NCBI GenBank assembly: GCA_039033215.1
Contig: JBCCDA010000071.1
Location: forward strand, 1-23,524
Direction: 5' to 3'
Origin: Thermohalobaculum sp039033215
GTDB taxonomy: Bacteria > Pseudomonadota > Alphaproteobacteria > Rhodobacterales > Rhodobacteraceae
DNA: 23,524 nt
The translations under genes and the position numbers were made by a program. The notes under the pieces are model-generated. The model had not been told where the DNA came from, searched no databases, and was given only the letters and a program-made list of their open reading frames with translations. Shown here piece by piece: positions 1-6,995 of this stretch. Numbering within the stretch: position 1 is the stretch's first letter; every line of letters begins with the position of its first letter.

Positions 1-354
1 GATCCCGGCTTGCTGATACTCGACAGGTCGGCCGAGGCCCCGCTGCTGGCGGCGGAAGACAGGCCCCTGGTAGCTGTAGGCGCCCGGCTGATCCCAACCC
101 TGCTTGCGATGGACCAAGGCCACCGGGACCGTGAAATCCGGGCGCAGGCAAAGCTCGTTGTCGCGTTCCGCGTCGGCAAACAGGAAGGCCCGTGCCCGCA
201 GATCCTCGCCGTAGAGCGACAGCAAGGTCTCGCCCAGATAGAGGTGCGGCGGCGCCACGGGGGTGTATCCGGCATCGGCAAAGAAGGCGCCCAGTGTCAC
301 CAGGGCGCTATCCAGCTCGCGCTGGGCATCGGCAACGCGGGAGCGGCCAAGCAC
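1..354 (-). CDS. hisZ: ATP phosphoribosyltransferase regulatory subunit HisZ, N-terminal part (runs off left edge)
   Basis: HisZ is a HisRS-like protein that cannot charge tRNA. It partners with short-form HisG to catalyse and feedback-regulate the first step of histidine synthesis in the cytoplasm. Reading the minus strand from a GTG at 354 gives 118 codons open to the window edge. The product contains LYLGETLLSLYGEDLR and RPDFTVPVALVHR, the class II synthetase-like core shared with HisS (compare RYDLTAPLAR in the neighbour). The GTG lies one codon after the hisS TGA (360-358) and in the same frame, so translation is probably coupled and the two genes form one operon. It is the first usable start downstream of that stop. 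The C-terminal part and the expected hisG lie outside the window. The family call is firm; the GTG start is likely. Confidence 0.88.
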   Translation of the reverse strand, partial: MLGRSRVADAQRELDSALVTLGAFFADAGYTPVAPPHLYLGETLLSLYGEDLRARAFLFADAERDNELCLRPDFTVPVALVHRKQGWDQPGAYSYQGPVFRRQQRGLGRPVEYQQAGI

Positions 355-357
355 GCG

Positions 358-1854
358 TCAACCAGCCCTGGCGAGCATGGCGCGAACCTCCGCCACCAGC
401 GCCGCGCGCGATACCGTGATCTGCGCGGGCTGCGACTTCCATTCCTCATGCGTCTCGATCTCGGCTGCCAGACGGGCCCCCAGGGCCAGGTCCTTCAGGG
501 TCACCTGACCCGCCGCGCGCTCGTCGCCGCCTTCGATCACGGCAATGGGCGAGGCGCGCTTGTCCGCGTACTTGAGCTGCCTTGCCATGTTCCCGCCGCC
601 CAGAAAGACCTCGGCGCGGATGCCCGCCTGGCGAAGCTCGGCGCACATGGTCTGGTAGCTGGCCATCTGATCGCGATCCATGGTGAGGATCACAACGGGG
701 CCGGCGGCGTCCTCCGTCCCTGCCTTGCCGGTCGCGGTGAGGGCGGCCAGCAGGCGGTCGACCCCGATGGAGACCCCGGTCGCCGGCACGGTCTCGCCGG
801 TGAAGCGCTTGACCAGATCGTCATAACGCCCGCCACCCGCGACGGAGCCGAACTGGCGGCGATTGCCGTCCTCGTCGGTGATCTCGAAGGTCAGCTCGGC
901 CTCGTACACAGGCCCCGTGTAATAGCCAAGGCCCCGCACCACCGAGGGGTCAATGATGATCCGGTCCGCATACCCCTGCGCTTCGACAAGCGCCGCGATC
1001 GCCTGGAGTTCGCGGACGCCCTCCATGCCGGTCCCGGACGTCTCGACGAGTTCCGCAAGGCGGCTGCAGGTATCCTCGGCTTGCGCGCGCTTGGCCGAGA
1101 CAAAACCCATCACGATGCCGGCCTGGCTGTCCGTGAGCCCAGCCCCCTTGGTGTAGTCGCCCGACTCGTCCTTGCGGCCCGCGCCCAGCAGGGCAAGCAC
1201 GCCGTCCTCGCCCAGCCGGTCGAGCTTGTCGATGGCCCGCAGCACCGTGCCGCGCTCTGCCGCGAATGCGGTCTCGTCGTCGGGGTCGAGGATCCCGACA
1301 ATCTCCATCACCCCGTTCAGCACCTTGCGATTGTTCACACGGATCACATAGTCGCCACGGGCAATGCCCACAGCCTCCAGCGCATCGCCCAGCATCATGC
1401 AGATCTCGGCATCCGCGGCGACGGTGGGCGTACCAACGGTATCCGCATCGCATTGATAGAACTGGCGAAATCGCCCCGGCCCCGGCTTTTCATTGCGCCA
1501 GACGGGACCAACGGCATAGCGGCGGTAGGGGCTGGGCAGATCGCGCCTGTGCTGCGCGAAGACCCGGGCCAGCGGCGCCGTCAGATCATAGCGCAGCGCC
1601 ATCCACGTCTCGTCCTCGTCCTGCCAGGCAAAGACGCCTTCGTTCGGGCGGTCGACATCCGGCAGGAACTTGCCCAGCGCCTCGACGGTTTCGACCGCCG
1701 AGCTCTCGAGCGGGTCGAAGCCATAGGCGCGGTAGACCTCGGTGATCGCAGCCAGCATCTCGGCGCGGCGTGTCACCCCCGCCCCGAAATAGTCGCGAAA
1801 GCCGCGCGGCGTCTCGGCCTTGGGCTTTGGCGCTTTCTTCTGCTTCTTGGCCAT
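358..1854 (-). CDS. hisS: Histidyl-tRNA synthetase
   Basis: This is a cytoplasmic class II aminoacyl-tRNA synthetase (498 residues) that joins histidine to tRNA-His. Visible motifs are RYDLTAPLARVFA (88-100), the motif 2 block WRNEKPGPGRFRQFYQ (119-134), the histidine-specific VRGLGYYTGPVYE (306-318, with R307 at the catalytic Arg position), GGGRYDDL (340-347) and motif 3 TGVSIGVDRLL (359-369). An anticodon-binding domain follows from about residue 385. The GRFRQFYQCDADTVG and GLGYY versions differ from the canonical GRYRQFHQ and GLDYY forms. They match the divergent HisRS known from alphaproteobacteria whose tRNA-His lacks the extra G-1. The N-terminus is lysine-rich (MAKKQKKAPKPK). The start ATG is preceded by AGGG with a 7-nt spacing. 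The gene lies 66 nt after a racemase-family gene on the same strand, and hisZ follows directly. Confidence 0.96.
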   Translation of the reverse strand: MAKKQKKAPKPKAETPRGFRDYFGAGVTRRAEMLAAITEVYRAYGFDPLESSAVETVEALGKFLPDVDRPNEGVFAWQDEDETWMALRYDLTAPLARVFAQHRRDLPSPYRRYAVGPVWRNEKPGPGRFRQFYQCDADTVGTPTVAADAEICMMLGDALEAVGIARGDYVIRVNNRKVLNGVMEIVGILDPDDETAFAAERGTVLRAIDKLDRLGEDGVLALLGAGRKDESGDYTKGAGLTDSQAGIVMGFVSAKRAQAEDTCSRLAELVETSGTGMEGVRELQAIAALVEAQGYADRIIIDPSVVRGLGYYTGPVYEAELTFEITDEDGNRRQFGSVAGGGRYDDLVKRFTGETVPATGVSIGVDRLLAALTATGKAGTEDAAGPVVILTMDRDQMASYQTMCAELRQAGIRAEVFLGGGNMARQLKYADKRASPIAVIEGGDERAAGQVTLKDLALGARLAAEIETHEEWKSQPAQITVSRAALVAEVRAMLARAG

Positions 1855-1861
1855 GTCCGTT

Positions 1862-1883
1862 CCCTGCGCCCTGTTGCGCGGGG
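1862..1883 (-). promoter_or_regulatory. Hairpin covering the hisS ribosome-binding site
   Basis: Arms CCCTGCGC (1862-1869) and GCGCGGGG (1876-1883) pair over 8 positions with one G-U, around a 6-nt loop. On the minus strand the 3' arm carries the AGGG (1865-1862) that serves as the hisS Shine-Dalgarno sequence. The fold could therefore limit hisS translation. There is no T-run, so it is not a standard terminator. A role in control is inference only. Confidence 0.35.
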
Positions 1884-1920
1884 CGTGTCCTAGCCGGGAA
1901 GGTGCTGGGCGGCAACCCCG

Positions 1921-2559
1921 TCAGGCAAGCGCCGCCTTCATCGCCAGAACGGCGCTGTCAGGCGAAGTCAGGACCGTGCGGCCTGTTGCGGCGGCCACTG
2001 CCTCGCGCGCCCGGGCGGTCGAGAACTGGGCCAGCATGATGGTCCCGCAGTCACCAAGCGCCCGCGCGCCATCCGCCAGCAGGGCATCGTGGCGGGGGCC
2101 ATCCCCAGCCGCCAGAGCATCCATTGCCTCGGGCACACACGCGGTGGCGAGATCATGGCCGGGTGCCATCTGATGATACTCCTCCACCATCGGGGGGAGC
2201 GACGGCGCAAAGCTCGCGAGGAGCCCGATCCGTCCACCCCGCCGGACTGCCTCCCCGAACATTGCCTCGTTGGGCTTGAGGACCGGGATGGGCACCGCCC
2301 CCGCCGCCGCCTCGATGCATGGCCCGAAGGCCGAGCATGTGAAGAGCACGCCGTCCGCGCCCACCTCCGCCGCGTAGCGCGCCAGGGACACGAACCGCGC
2401 TGTCATGTCGGGCGTCAGCCCGCCAGCGCTTGCCCGGTCCCGGGACAGGCTGTCGTCGAGGATGTTCTGGAGGGTGGCATCCGGCCACAACCGCTCGAAG
2501 GCCTCGGCGGTCGGGTCCATGGCAACGGCAACCGCATGGATCAGCGCAATCCTCACCAT
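1921..2559 (-). CDS. Aspartate/glutamate racemase-family protein
   Basis: This is a cytoplasmic protein of 212 residues, typical for the Asp/Glu/hydantoin racemase superfamily. Family signs are the N-terminal strand MVRIALIHAVAVAMDP, the block GADGVLFTCSAFGPCIE with the first catalytic-type cysteine at C75, and VPIPVLKPNEAM after it. The second half has GRIGLLASFAPS and GTIMLAQFSTAR. In true two-base racemases the latter position carries the second cysteine; here it reads Q178, so the usual Cys pair looks incomplete. Substrate and reaction cannot be named. The ATG at 2559 was chosen over the longer reading because the family fold begins there and the 5' extension is Arg-rich and atypical. The start overlaps the stop of the upstream TPM gene by 7 nt (ATGGTGA), implying translational coupling. 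Confidence 0.8.
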   Translation of the reverse strand: MVRIALIHAVAVAMDPTAEAFERLWPDATLQNILDDSLSRDRASAGGLTPDMTARFVSLARYAAEVGADGVLFTCSAFGPCIEAAAGAVPIPVLKPNEAMFGEAVRRGGRIGLLASFAPSLPPMVEEYHQMAPGHDLATACVPEAMDALAAGDGPRHDALLADGARALGDCGTIMLAQFSTARAREAVAAATGRTVLTSPDSAVLAMKAALA

Positions 2560-3632
2560 CGGCCCGACGCACCTCCGCCGGAGGACGACCCGCCGCCGAA
2601 GGAGGAACCCCCGCTGGACGAACGGGACCTGGACTTTTTTGGAATCACCTTCGTCTCGGTGTAGGCATGTCCGCAATGAAGACAGCTATGCCGCAGTTCG
2701 CGCACGCCCATGCTGATCGTGGATGCGCTTGAGAGCACCGTGCTCACGGTGTGCCGGGTCCGGTGCTCGCACGCGGGACACTCGCCGTAGCGGCTGAACC
2801 AGTTTCGCCAGGCTTCGATCCGGACATGACCACAGGCAGGGCAGCTCCAGACGTCGTGGTCAACCGACCCAAGCTGCTCCTCTCGGCGCGCTCCGGCGTC
2901 CAAGTAGGCGTCATCCGACCCTTCATCGCGCAGCGCCATCCGGGTGCTGCAGCGCGTGCAACTCCGCGGCTTGTAGCGGACGTAGCGCCGGGCAACCCAG
3001 GCTCCGCCAGCCGCAATGGGCACGCCCAGTACTGCAAGGATCCACCCCAGCCATCCGCCACCTTTGTCCTTCGGCGCGTCGGCGCCAACCGCCGTGCCGT
3101 CGTTGAAGGGGCTGTCGGTCGGGGCCTTGCCTTGGGAGACGTTGTTGCGGATGCGTGCGATCATCGTGCCGACACCCGCCTTGATGCCCTGAGCCATCTT
3201 GCCGTCGCGGAAGTTCGGCACCATGATGTTCTGGACAATCTGCTCGGCCTGGCGGTCCCAGGCATCTGCGTATCCCGCGCCCAGCTCCAGTCGCATCTCG
3301 CGGTCGTCGGTTACGACCAGGAACAGCACCCCGTCGTTGCGCTCGGGGTCGCCGATCCCCCAGCCATTGAACATCCGGGTCGCGAATGCCTCCAGCGAGT
3401 TGGCCGGGTCGAAATTCTGCCGACTGGCGATGATCGCGACGGTCATCTCGATGCCATGCTCAGCCCGGACACCGCGCAGCATCTGCTCCACGGCCGAGGC
3501 GTCTTCGGCGCCCAAGATCTCCACGAAGTCGTTGAGGTAGCCGTTGCGGTAGTCCGGGTACGGACCGGCCATGGCCGGAGCTTGGACGAGCACGAAAAGG
3601 GCAACGACGGCAAAAGCAAGCAGACGGTACAT
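2553..3632 (-). CDS. TPM-domain (YgcG-like) membrane protein with zinc-ribbon tail
   Basis: This is a predicted envelope protein of 359 residues. A signal peptide (about 1-22, ending APAMA) leads into a TPM domain (about 27-165) with FVEILGAEDASAVEQML, NGWGIGDPERNDGVLFLVV and RLELGAGYADAW, the usual landmarks of this family. A low-complexity linker, one membrane segment (about 194-213, WLGWILAVLGVPIAAGGAWV) and a cytoplasmic part follow. The cytoplasmic part has four CXXC pairs (C225/C228, C264/C267, C285/C288, C317/C320), enough for two zinc ribbons. The C-terminus is a Ser/Gly-rich tail (about 338-356) like those in YgcG proteins. TPM domains have been linked to phosphatase activity in plants and to photosystem repair; the bacterial role is largely unknown. 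GGGGAG lies 8 nt before the ATG. The gene is divergent from the aldo/keto reductase and overlaps the racemase-family gene. Confidence 0.85.
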   Translation of the reverse strand: MYRLLAFAVVALFVLVQAPAMAGPYPDYRNGYLNDFVEILGAEDASAVEQMLRGVRAEHGIEMTVAIIASRQNFDPANSLEAFATRMFNGWGIGDPERNDGVLFLVVTDDREMRLELGAGYADAWDRQAEQIVQNIMVPNFRDGKMAQGIKAGVGTMIARIRNNVSQGKAPTDSPFNDGTAVGADAPKDKGGGWLGWILAVLGVPIAAGGAWVARRYVRYKPRSCTRCSTRMALRDEGSDDAYLDAGARREEQLGSVDHDVWSCPACGHVRIEAWRNWFSRYGECPACEHRTRHTVSTVLSSASTISMGVRELRHSCLHCGHAYTETKVIPKKSRSRSSSGGSSFGGGSSSGGGASGRW

Positions 3633-3721
3633 GGACTAATCTCCCCAAGTGCAGAGTGTAGCTTCTGTCCGGACGCCGCGGAAGCATGCTATGGCTGGCG
3701 AAACGGCAGGGGGGCGGATCA

Positions 3722-4705
3722 TTGGACCACAGGCGCTTTGGCAGGACGGGGCTCAGTGTCCCGTCGGTGACGTTCGGCGGCGGCTGGGTGGGCGGCGTCC
3801 TGATCCATCAGGACCAGGGGGTCGCGCACCAGGCGCTGGACATGGCCTGGGAGGCCGGGATCGACTGGATCGATACGGCGGCTGACTACGGCAAGGGCGT
3901 CTCCGAGACCGTGATCGGGCAGTGGCTGGCGGGCCGGCAGACGGGTGAGCGGCCCGGGCTCTCGAGCAAGTTCCGCATCGATCCGGCCACGGGTGACTTC
4001 AAAGGACAGATGCTGCGCAGCGTCGAGGCAAGTCTCGGGCGGCTCGGCATCGACGAGGTGCCGGTGATCTTTCTGCACAACCAGATCGACCAGGACGGCG
4101 CGACCGGGCGTGGCAGCCGGGCTCTTGGCGCCAGCCAGGCGCTCGCAATGGCGGACACGATGGAGACGCTGCGCGAGCAGGGGCTCTGCCAATGGATCGG
4201 CATGACGGCGCTCGGCGATCCCGCCGCGCTGCACGAGGTGGCCGGGGCCGGACGCTTCGACGTGGCCCAAGTCTACTACAACATGCTGAACCCGACGGCA
4301 GCGGCAGGCCGTGACCCCTGGAACTCGACCGATTTCGCGGGGCTTCTGGCCGTCTGCGCCGTTCAGGACATGGGCGTGATGGGCATCCGCGTCTTCGCAG
4401 GCGGGCATCTGGCCACCACCCAGCGCCATGGCCGCGAGATCCCCGTGACCCACGATGCGGGCGACGCCGCCGAAGAGGCGCGGGCGCAGGCGATCTGGGA
4501 TGCCTTGTCGCCCGACGATGGCGCGCCTGCCCAGGCAGCGGTGCGTTTTGCCCTGGCCGAGCCGCGGGTCTCGACCGTGGTCATCGGGCTGGGGGAGCTC
4601 GATCATCTTCGCCTCGCGATCGATGCCGCGGGCAAGGGAGCCCTGCCGGAAGAACGCCTCGCCGCGATCGCGCAGGTCTGGAGCAATTCCGCTTTCACCC
4701 GTTGA
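3722..4705 (+). CDS. Aldo/keto reductase
   Basis: This is an NAD(P)H-dependent oxidoreductase with the TIM-barrel aldo/keto reductase fold (327 residues), cytoplasmic. It opens with the family's typical HRRFGRTGLSVPSVTFGGG. The catalytic tetrad is visible: D51 and Y56 in DTAADYG, K83 in SSKF, and H119 in IFLHNQ. The cofactor-side end VVIGLGELDHLRLAIDA is also present. It resembles the galactose/threo-aldose dehydrogenase branch, but the substrate is not predictable. I chose the TTG at 3722 because an AGGGGGG Shine-Dalgarno sits 7 nt before it and the family alignment begins there. An in-frame ATG at 3686 would add 12 residues (MLWLAKRQGGGS) but has a weaker site. The gene is divergent from the TPM gene and 64 nt upstream of capE. 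It may be a lone gene or the first of the sugar operon. Confidence 0.88.
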   Translation: MDHRRFGRTGLSVPSVTFGGGWVGGVLIHQDQGVAHQALDMAWEAGIDWIDTAADYGKGVSETVIGQWLAGRQTGERPGLSSKFRIDPATGDFKGQMLRSVEASLGRLGIDEVPVIFLHNQIDQDGATGRGSRALGASQALAMADTMETLREQGLCQWIGMTALGDPAALHEVAGAGRFDVAQVYYNMLNPTAAAGRDPWNSTDFAGLLAVCAVQDMGVMGIRVFAGGHLATTQRHGREIPVTHDAGDAAEEARAQAIWDALSPDDGAPAQAAVRFALAEPRVSTVVIGLGELDHLRLAIDAAGKGALPEERLAAIAQVWSNSAFTR

Positions 4706-4769
4706 CGGTCTCGACACGCTCCCGTCACGCGAGTATGCAGCGCCCCGAAACAATGGGACGTTGCAAGAA

Positions 4770-5801
4770 ATGCAGCCATCTTCGGTTCTTATCACTGGCG
4801 GCACCGGGTCGTTCGGCACCACCATGCTGCGGGAGTTGCTGGCAAGCGGTGTCGGCGAGCTGCGTGTCCTAAGCCGCGATGAAGAGAAACAGGACACGCT
4901 GCGCAACGAACTGCGCGACCCGCGTGTCCGGTTTTTCGTCGGCGACGTCCGCGACCGCGCCAGCGTGGACCGCGCGGTAGCGGGTGTCGAATGCGTCTTC
5001 CACGCGGCGGCGCTGAAACAGGTCCCCTCCTGCGAGTTCTTTCCGCTGGAAGCCGTGCGGACCAACATCCTCGGCTCCGAGAACGTGCTCAGGGCGTCGG
5101 TGGATGCAGGCGTGCGGTCCGTCGTCTGCCTGTCGACCGACAAGGCGGTCTTTCCGATCAACGCCATGGGCATCTCCAAGGCGCTGATGGAGAAGGTGGC
5201 CCAATCCGTCGCGCGCGAGCTGGGCGAGGGTGCGGCCACAACGGTGTCGGCGGTGCGCTACGGCAACGTGATGTATTCGCGCGGCTCGGTGATCCCGCTG
5301 TTCGTGAAGCAGATCCGGGCCGGGCAACCCATCACGGTGACCGAGCCCACGATGACACGGTTCCTGATGCCTCTTCGCGACTCGGTCGATCTGGTGAAGT
5401 ACGCGTTCCAGCACGCACGGCAGGGCGATCTCTTCATCCGTAAGGCGCCGGCGGCCACGCTGGCCGACCTGATCGAAGCGCTGAAGCGCTTGCTCGGCGT
5501 GCCGGATCATCCCGTGAAGGTGATCGGGTGGCGCCATGCCGAGAAGCTCTACGAGACGCTGGCCAGCGCGCAGGAGCTGTCGCAGGCCGAGGATCTGACG
5601 GATTATTACCGCATCCGGATGGATCTGCGAGACCTCAACTACGCGGCGTACTTCTCGGACGGTGACGAAGACACCCGCCAGTACGAGGATTTCCACAGCC
5701 ACAACTGCAAGCGTCTGAACGTGGACGAGGTGATCTCGCTCCTGAAGACCCTTCCGCAGATGCAACGGCTCCTGGAAGAGATGGCCGAGGCCGAGGCGTG
5801 A
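4770..5801 (+). CDS. capE: UDP-GlcNAc 4,6-dehydratase/5-epimerase (CapE/FnlA/WbjB type)
   Basis: This is the first enzyme of UDP-N-acetyl-L-fucosamine synthesis. It dehydrates and epimerises UDP-GlcNAc in the cytoplasm. The 343-residue product is the family's usual size. The NAD(P) motif is TGGTGSFG (9-16). The active site reads STDKAVFPINAMGISK, giving S122, D124, K125, M133 and K137. The methionine at the usual SDR tyrosine position is the known SMK variant of the WbpM/FlaA1/CapE dehydratases. RYGNVMYSRGSVIPLF and TMTRFLMPLRDSVDL are close to FnlA/WbjB consensus. The C-terminal HSHNCKRLNVDEVISLL is also typical. The ATG at 4770 was chosen over earlier in-frame starts because the Rossmann motif begins right after it. 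Its Shine-Dalgarno is weak. It overlaps capF by 4 nt (GTGA). Confidence 0.93.
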   Translation: MQPSSVLITGGTGSFGTTMLRELLASGVGELRVLSRDEEKQDTLRNELRDPRVRFFVGDVRDRASVDRAVAGVECVFHAAALKQVPSCEFFPLEAVRTNILGSENVLRASVDAGVRSVVCLSTDKAVFPINAMGISKALMEKVAQSVARELGEGAATTVSAVRYGNVMYSRGSVIPLFVKQIRAGQPITVTEPTMTRFLMPLRDSVDLVKYAFQHARQGDLFIRKAPAATLADLIEALKRLLGVPDHPVKVIGWRHAEKLYETLASAQELSQAEDLTDYYRIRMDLRDLNYAAYFSDGDEDTRQYEDFHSHNCKRLNVDEVISLLKTLPQMQRLLEEMAEAEA

Positions 5802-6931
5802 AGATCGTCGTCACCGGCAGCGGCGGCCTTCTGGGCTGGCACGCGCATGCCAGGCTGCACGCTGCCAACTGCGCGGCGCGGTTCCGGGGCGATGACCTAC
5901 CCCACGAGATCGCGGCCCTCGACCACGCCGCCTTCGACGACGACCAGGCACTGGCCCAAGCCGTCACGGGGGCCGATGCGGTGCTCCACTTCGCGGGGGT
6001 CAACCGGGCCCCGCCGGAGACGTTGGAGGGAGCGAACCCGGCGATCGCAACGCGGCTGGCCGGGGCCTGCAAGGCCGCTGGTGCAGCGCCCCATGTCGTC
6101 TATGCGAACACGATCCACGCCGACACGGACACGCCCTATGGCCGCTCGAAACGCCGGGCAGGAGAGATCCTGTCAGGGATCGGCACCTATACCGACCTGG
6201 TGCTGCCCCACATCTTCGGCGAGGGCGCGCGGCCCCGCTACAACAATGTCACCGCGACCTTGATCGAGGCCTTGCTGGCGGGCGAGACGCCCGAGATCAA
6301 CCCCGACGGCGCCGTCCAGCTGGTCCATGCCGGGGTCGCTGCCCAGGCCGCGATCGACGCGGGCGTCAATGGCTCAGCCGGCCGGATCGCACCCGAGCCG
6401 CGGCCCATCCCGGTCCCGGACCTCTGGGCCAAGCTCAAGGGCTTTCACGACAGCTATCAGGCCAACATCTACCCCGATCTTTCGGACCCGTTCGATGCCC
6501 AGCTCTTCAACAGCTACCGGGCGGCGACCTATCCGGGCGGCTGGCCCCGCCCCCTGAAGCTGAACACCGATCCCCGCGGCACGCTCTTCGAAGCGGTCAA
6601 GGGCGGGGGCGGCGGGCAGACCTTCCTCAGCTGGACCGAACCCGGCGTCACCCGCGGCGACCATTTCCACCTGACCAAGGTCGAGCGCTTTCTGGTCGTC
6701 GAGGGGGAGGCCGTCATCCGGATCCGCCCAGTACTTGGCGAAGATGTCTGGGAGTACCGGGTTTACGGCCGTAAACCCACCCCCGTCGACATGCCGACGC
6801 TCCACACCCATTCGATCGAAAACACCGGCGAGACACCGCTGCTGACGCTGTTCTGGACGCACGAGATCTTCGATCCGGCTGCCCCGGACACCTTCGCCGA
6901 TCCGGTACTGAAGTGTGTAAACGGTTCATGA
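5798..6931 (+). CDS. capF: Bifunctional reductase-cupin CapF (FnlB/WbjC type)
   Basis: This is the second enzyme of UDP-L-FucNAc synthesis, acting on the CapE product to give a UDP-6-deoxy-talose-type sugar (377 residues, cytoplasmic). The N-terminal SDR domain (about 1-240) has TGSGGLLG (6-13) and a YxxxK pair, Y114 and K118, in PYGRSK. The C-terminal cupin (about 255-370) has metal-ligand candidates H289, H291 and E296 in GDHFHLTKVERF, plus H336/H338 in LHTHSIENTG. It ends with LFWTHEIFDP. This SDR-plus-zinc-cupin order is diagnostic for CapF. The start is a GTG that overlaps the capE stop by 4 nt, so the pair is translationally coupled. A 64-nt gap separates it from capG. The SDR half is less conserved than the cupin half, but the key residues are present. 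Confidence 0.92.
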   Translation: MKIVVTGSGGLLGWHAHARLHAANCAARFRGDDLPHEIAALDHAAFDDDQALAQAVTGADAVLHFAGVNRAPPETLEGANPAIATRLAGACKAAGAAPHVVYANTIHADTDTPYGRSKRRAGEILSGIGTYTDLVLPHIFGEGARPRYNNVTATLIEALLAGETPEINPDGAVQLVHAGVAAQAAIDAGVNGSAGRIAPEPRPIPVPDLWAKLKGFHDSYQANIYPDLSDPFDAQLFNSYRAATYPGGWPRPLKLNTDPRGTLFEAVKGGGGGQTFLSWTEPGVTRGDHFHLTKVERFLVVEGEAVIRIRPVLGEDVWEYRVYGRKPTPVDMPTLHTHSIENTGETPLLTLFWTHEIFDPAAPDTFADPVLKCVNGS

Positions 6932-6995
6932 CCAGACAGGTGGTATCCAGTTATCGTGAATTTTCGGTAAATTGTGCCGGTCTGCGGGGGCGCCT

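Noticed and set aside
10..1893. Plus-strand open frame of 627 codons opposite hisS and hisZ
   Set aside because: It is antisense to a gene with full HisRS motifs. The frame is open because of GC-rich codon bias, and the product has no recognisable fold.
3719..5239. Minus-strand 506-codon frame opposite the aldo/keto reductase and capE
   Set aside because: It covers two genes with intact catalytic motifs on the plus strand and has no motif of its own.
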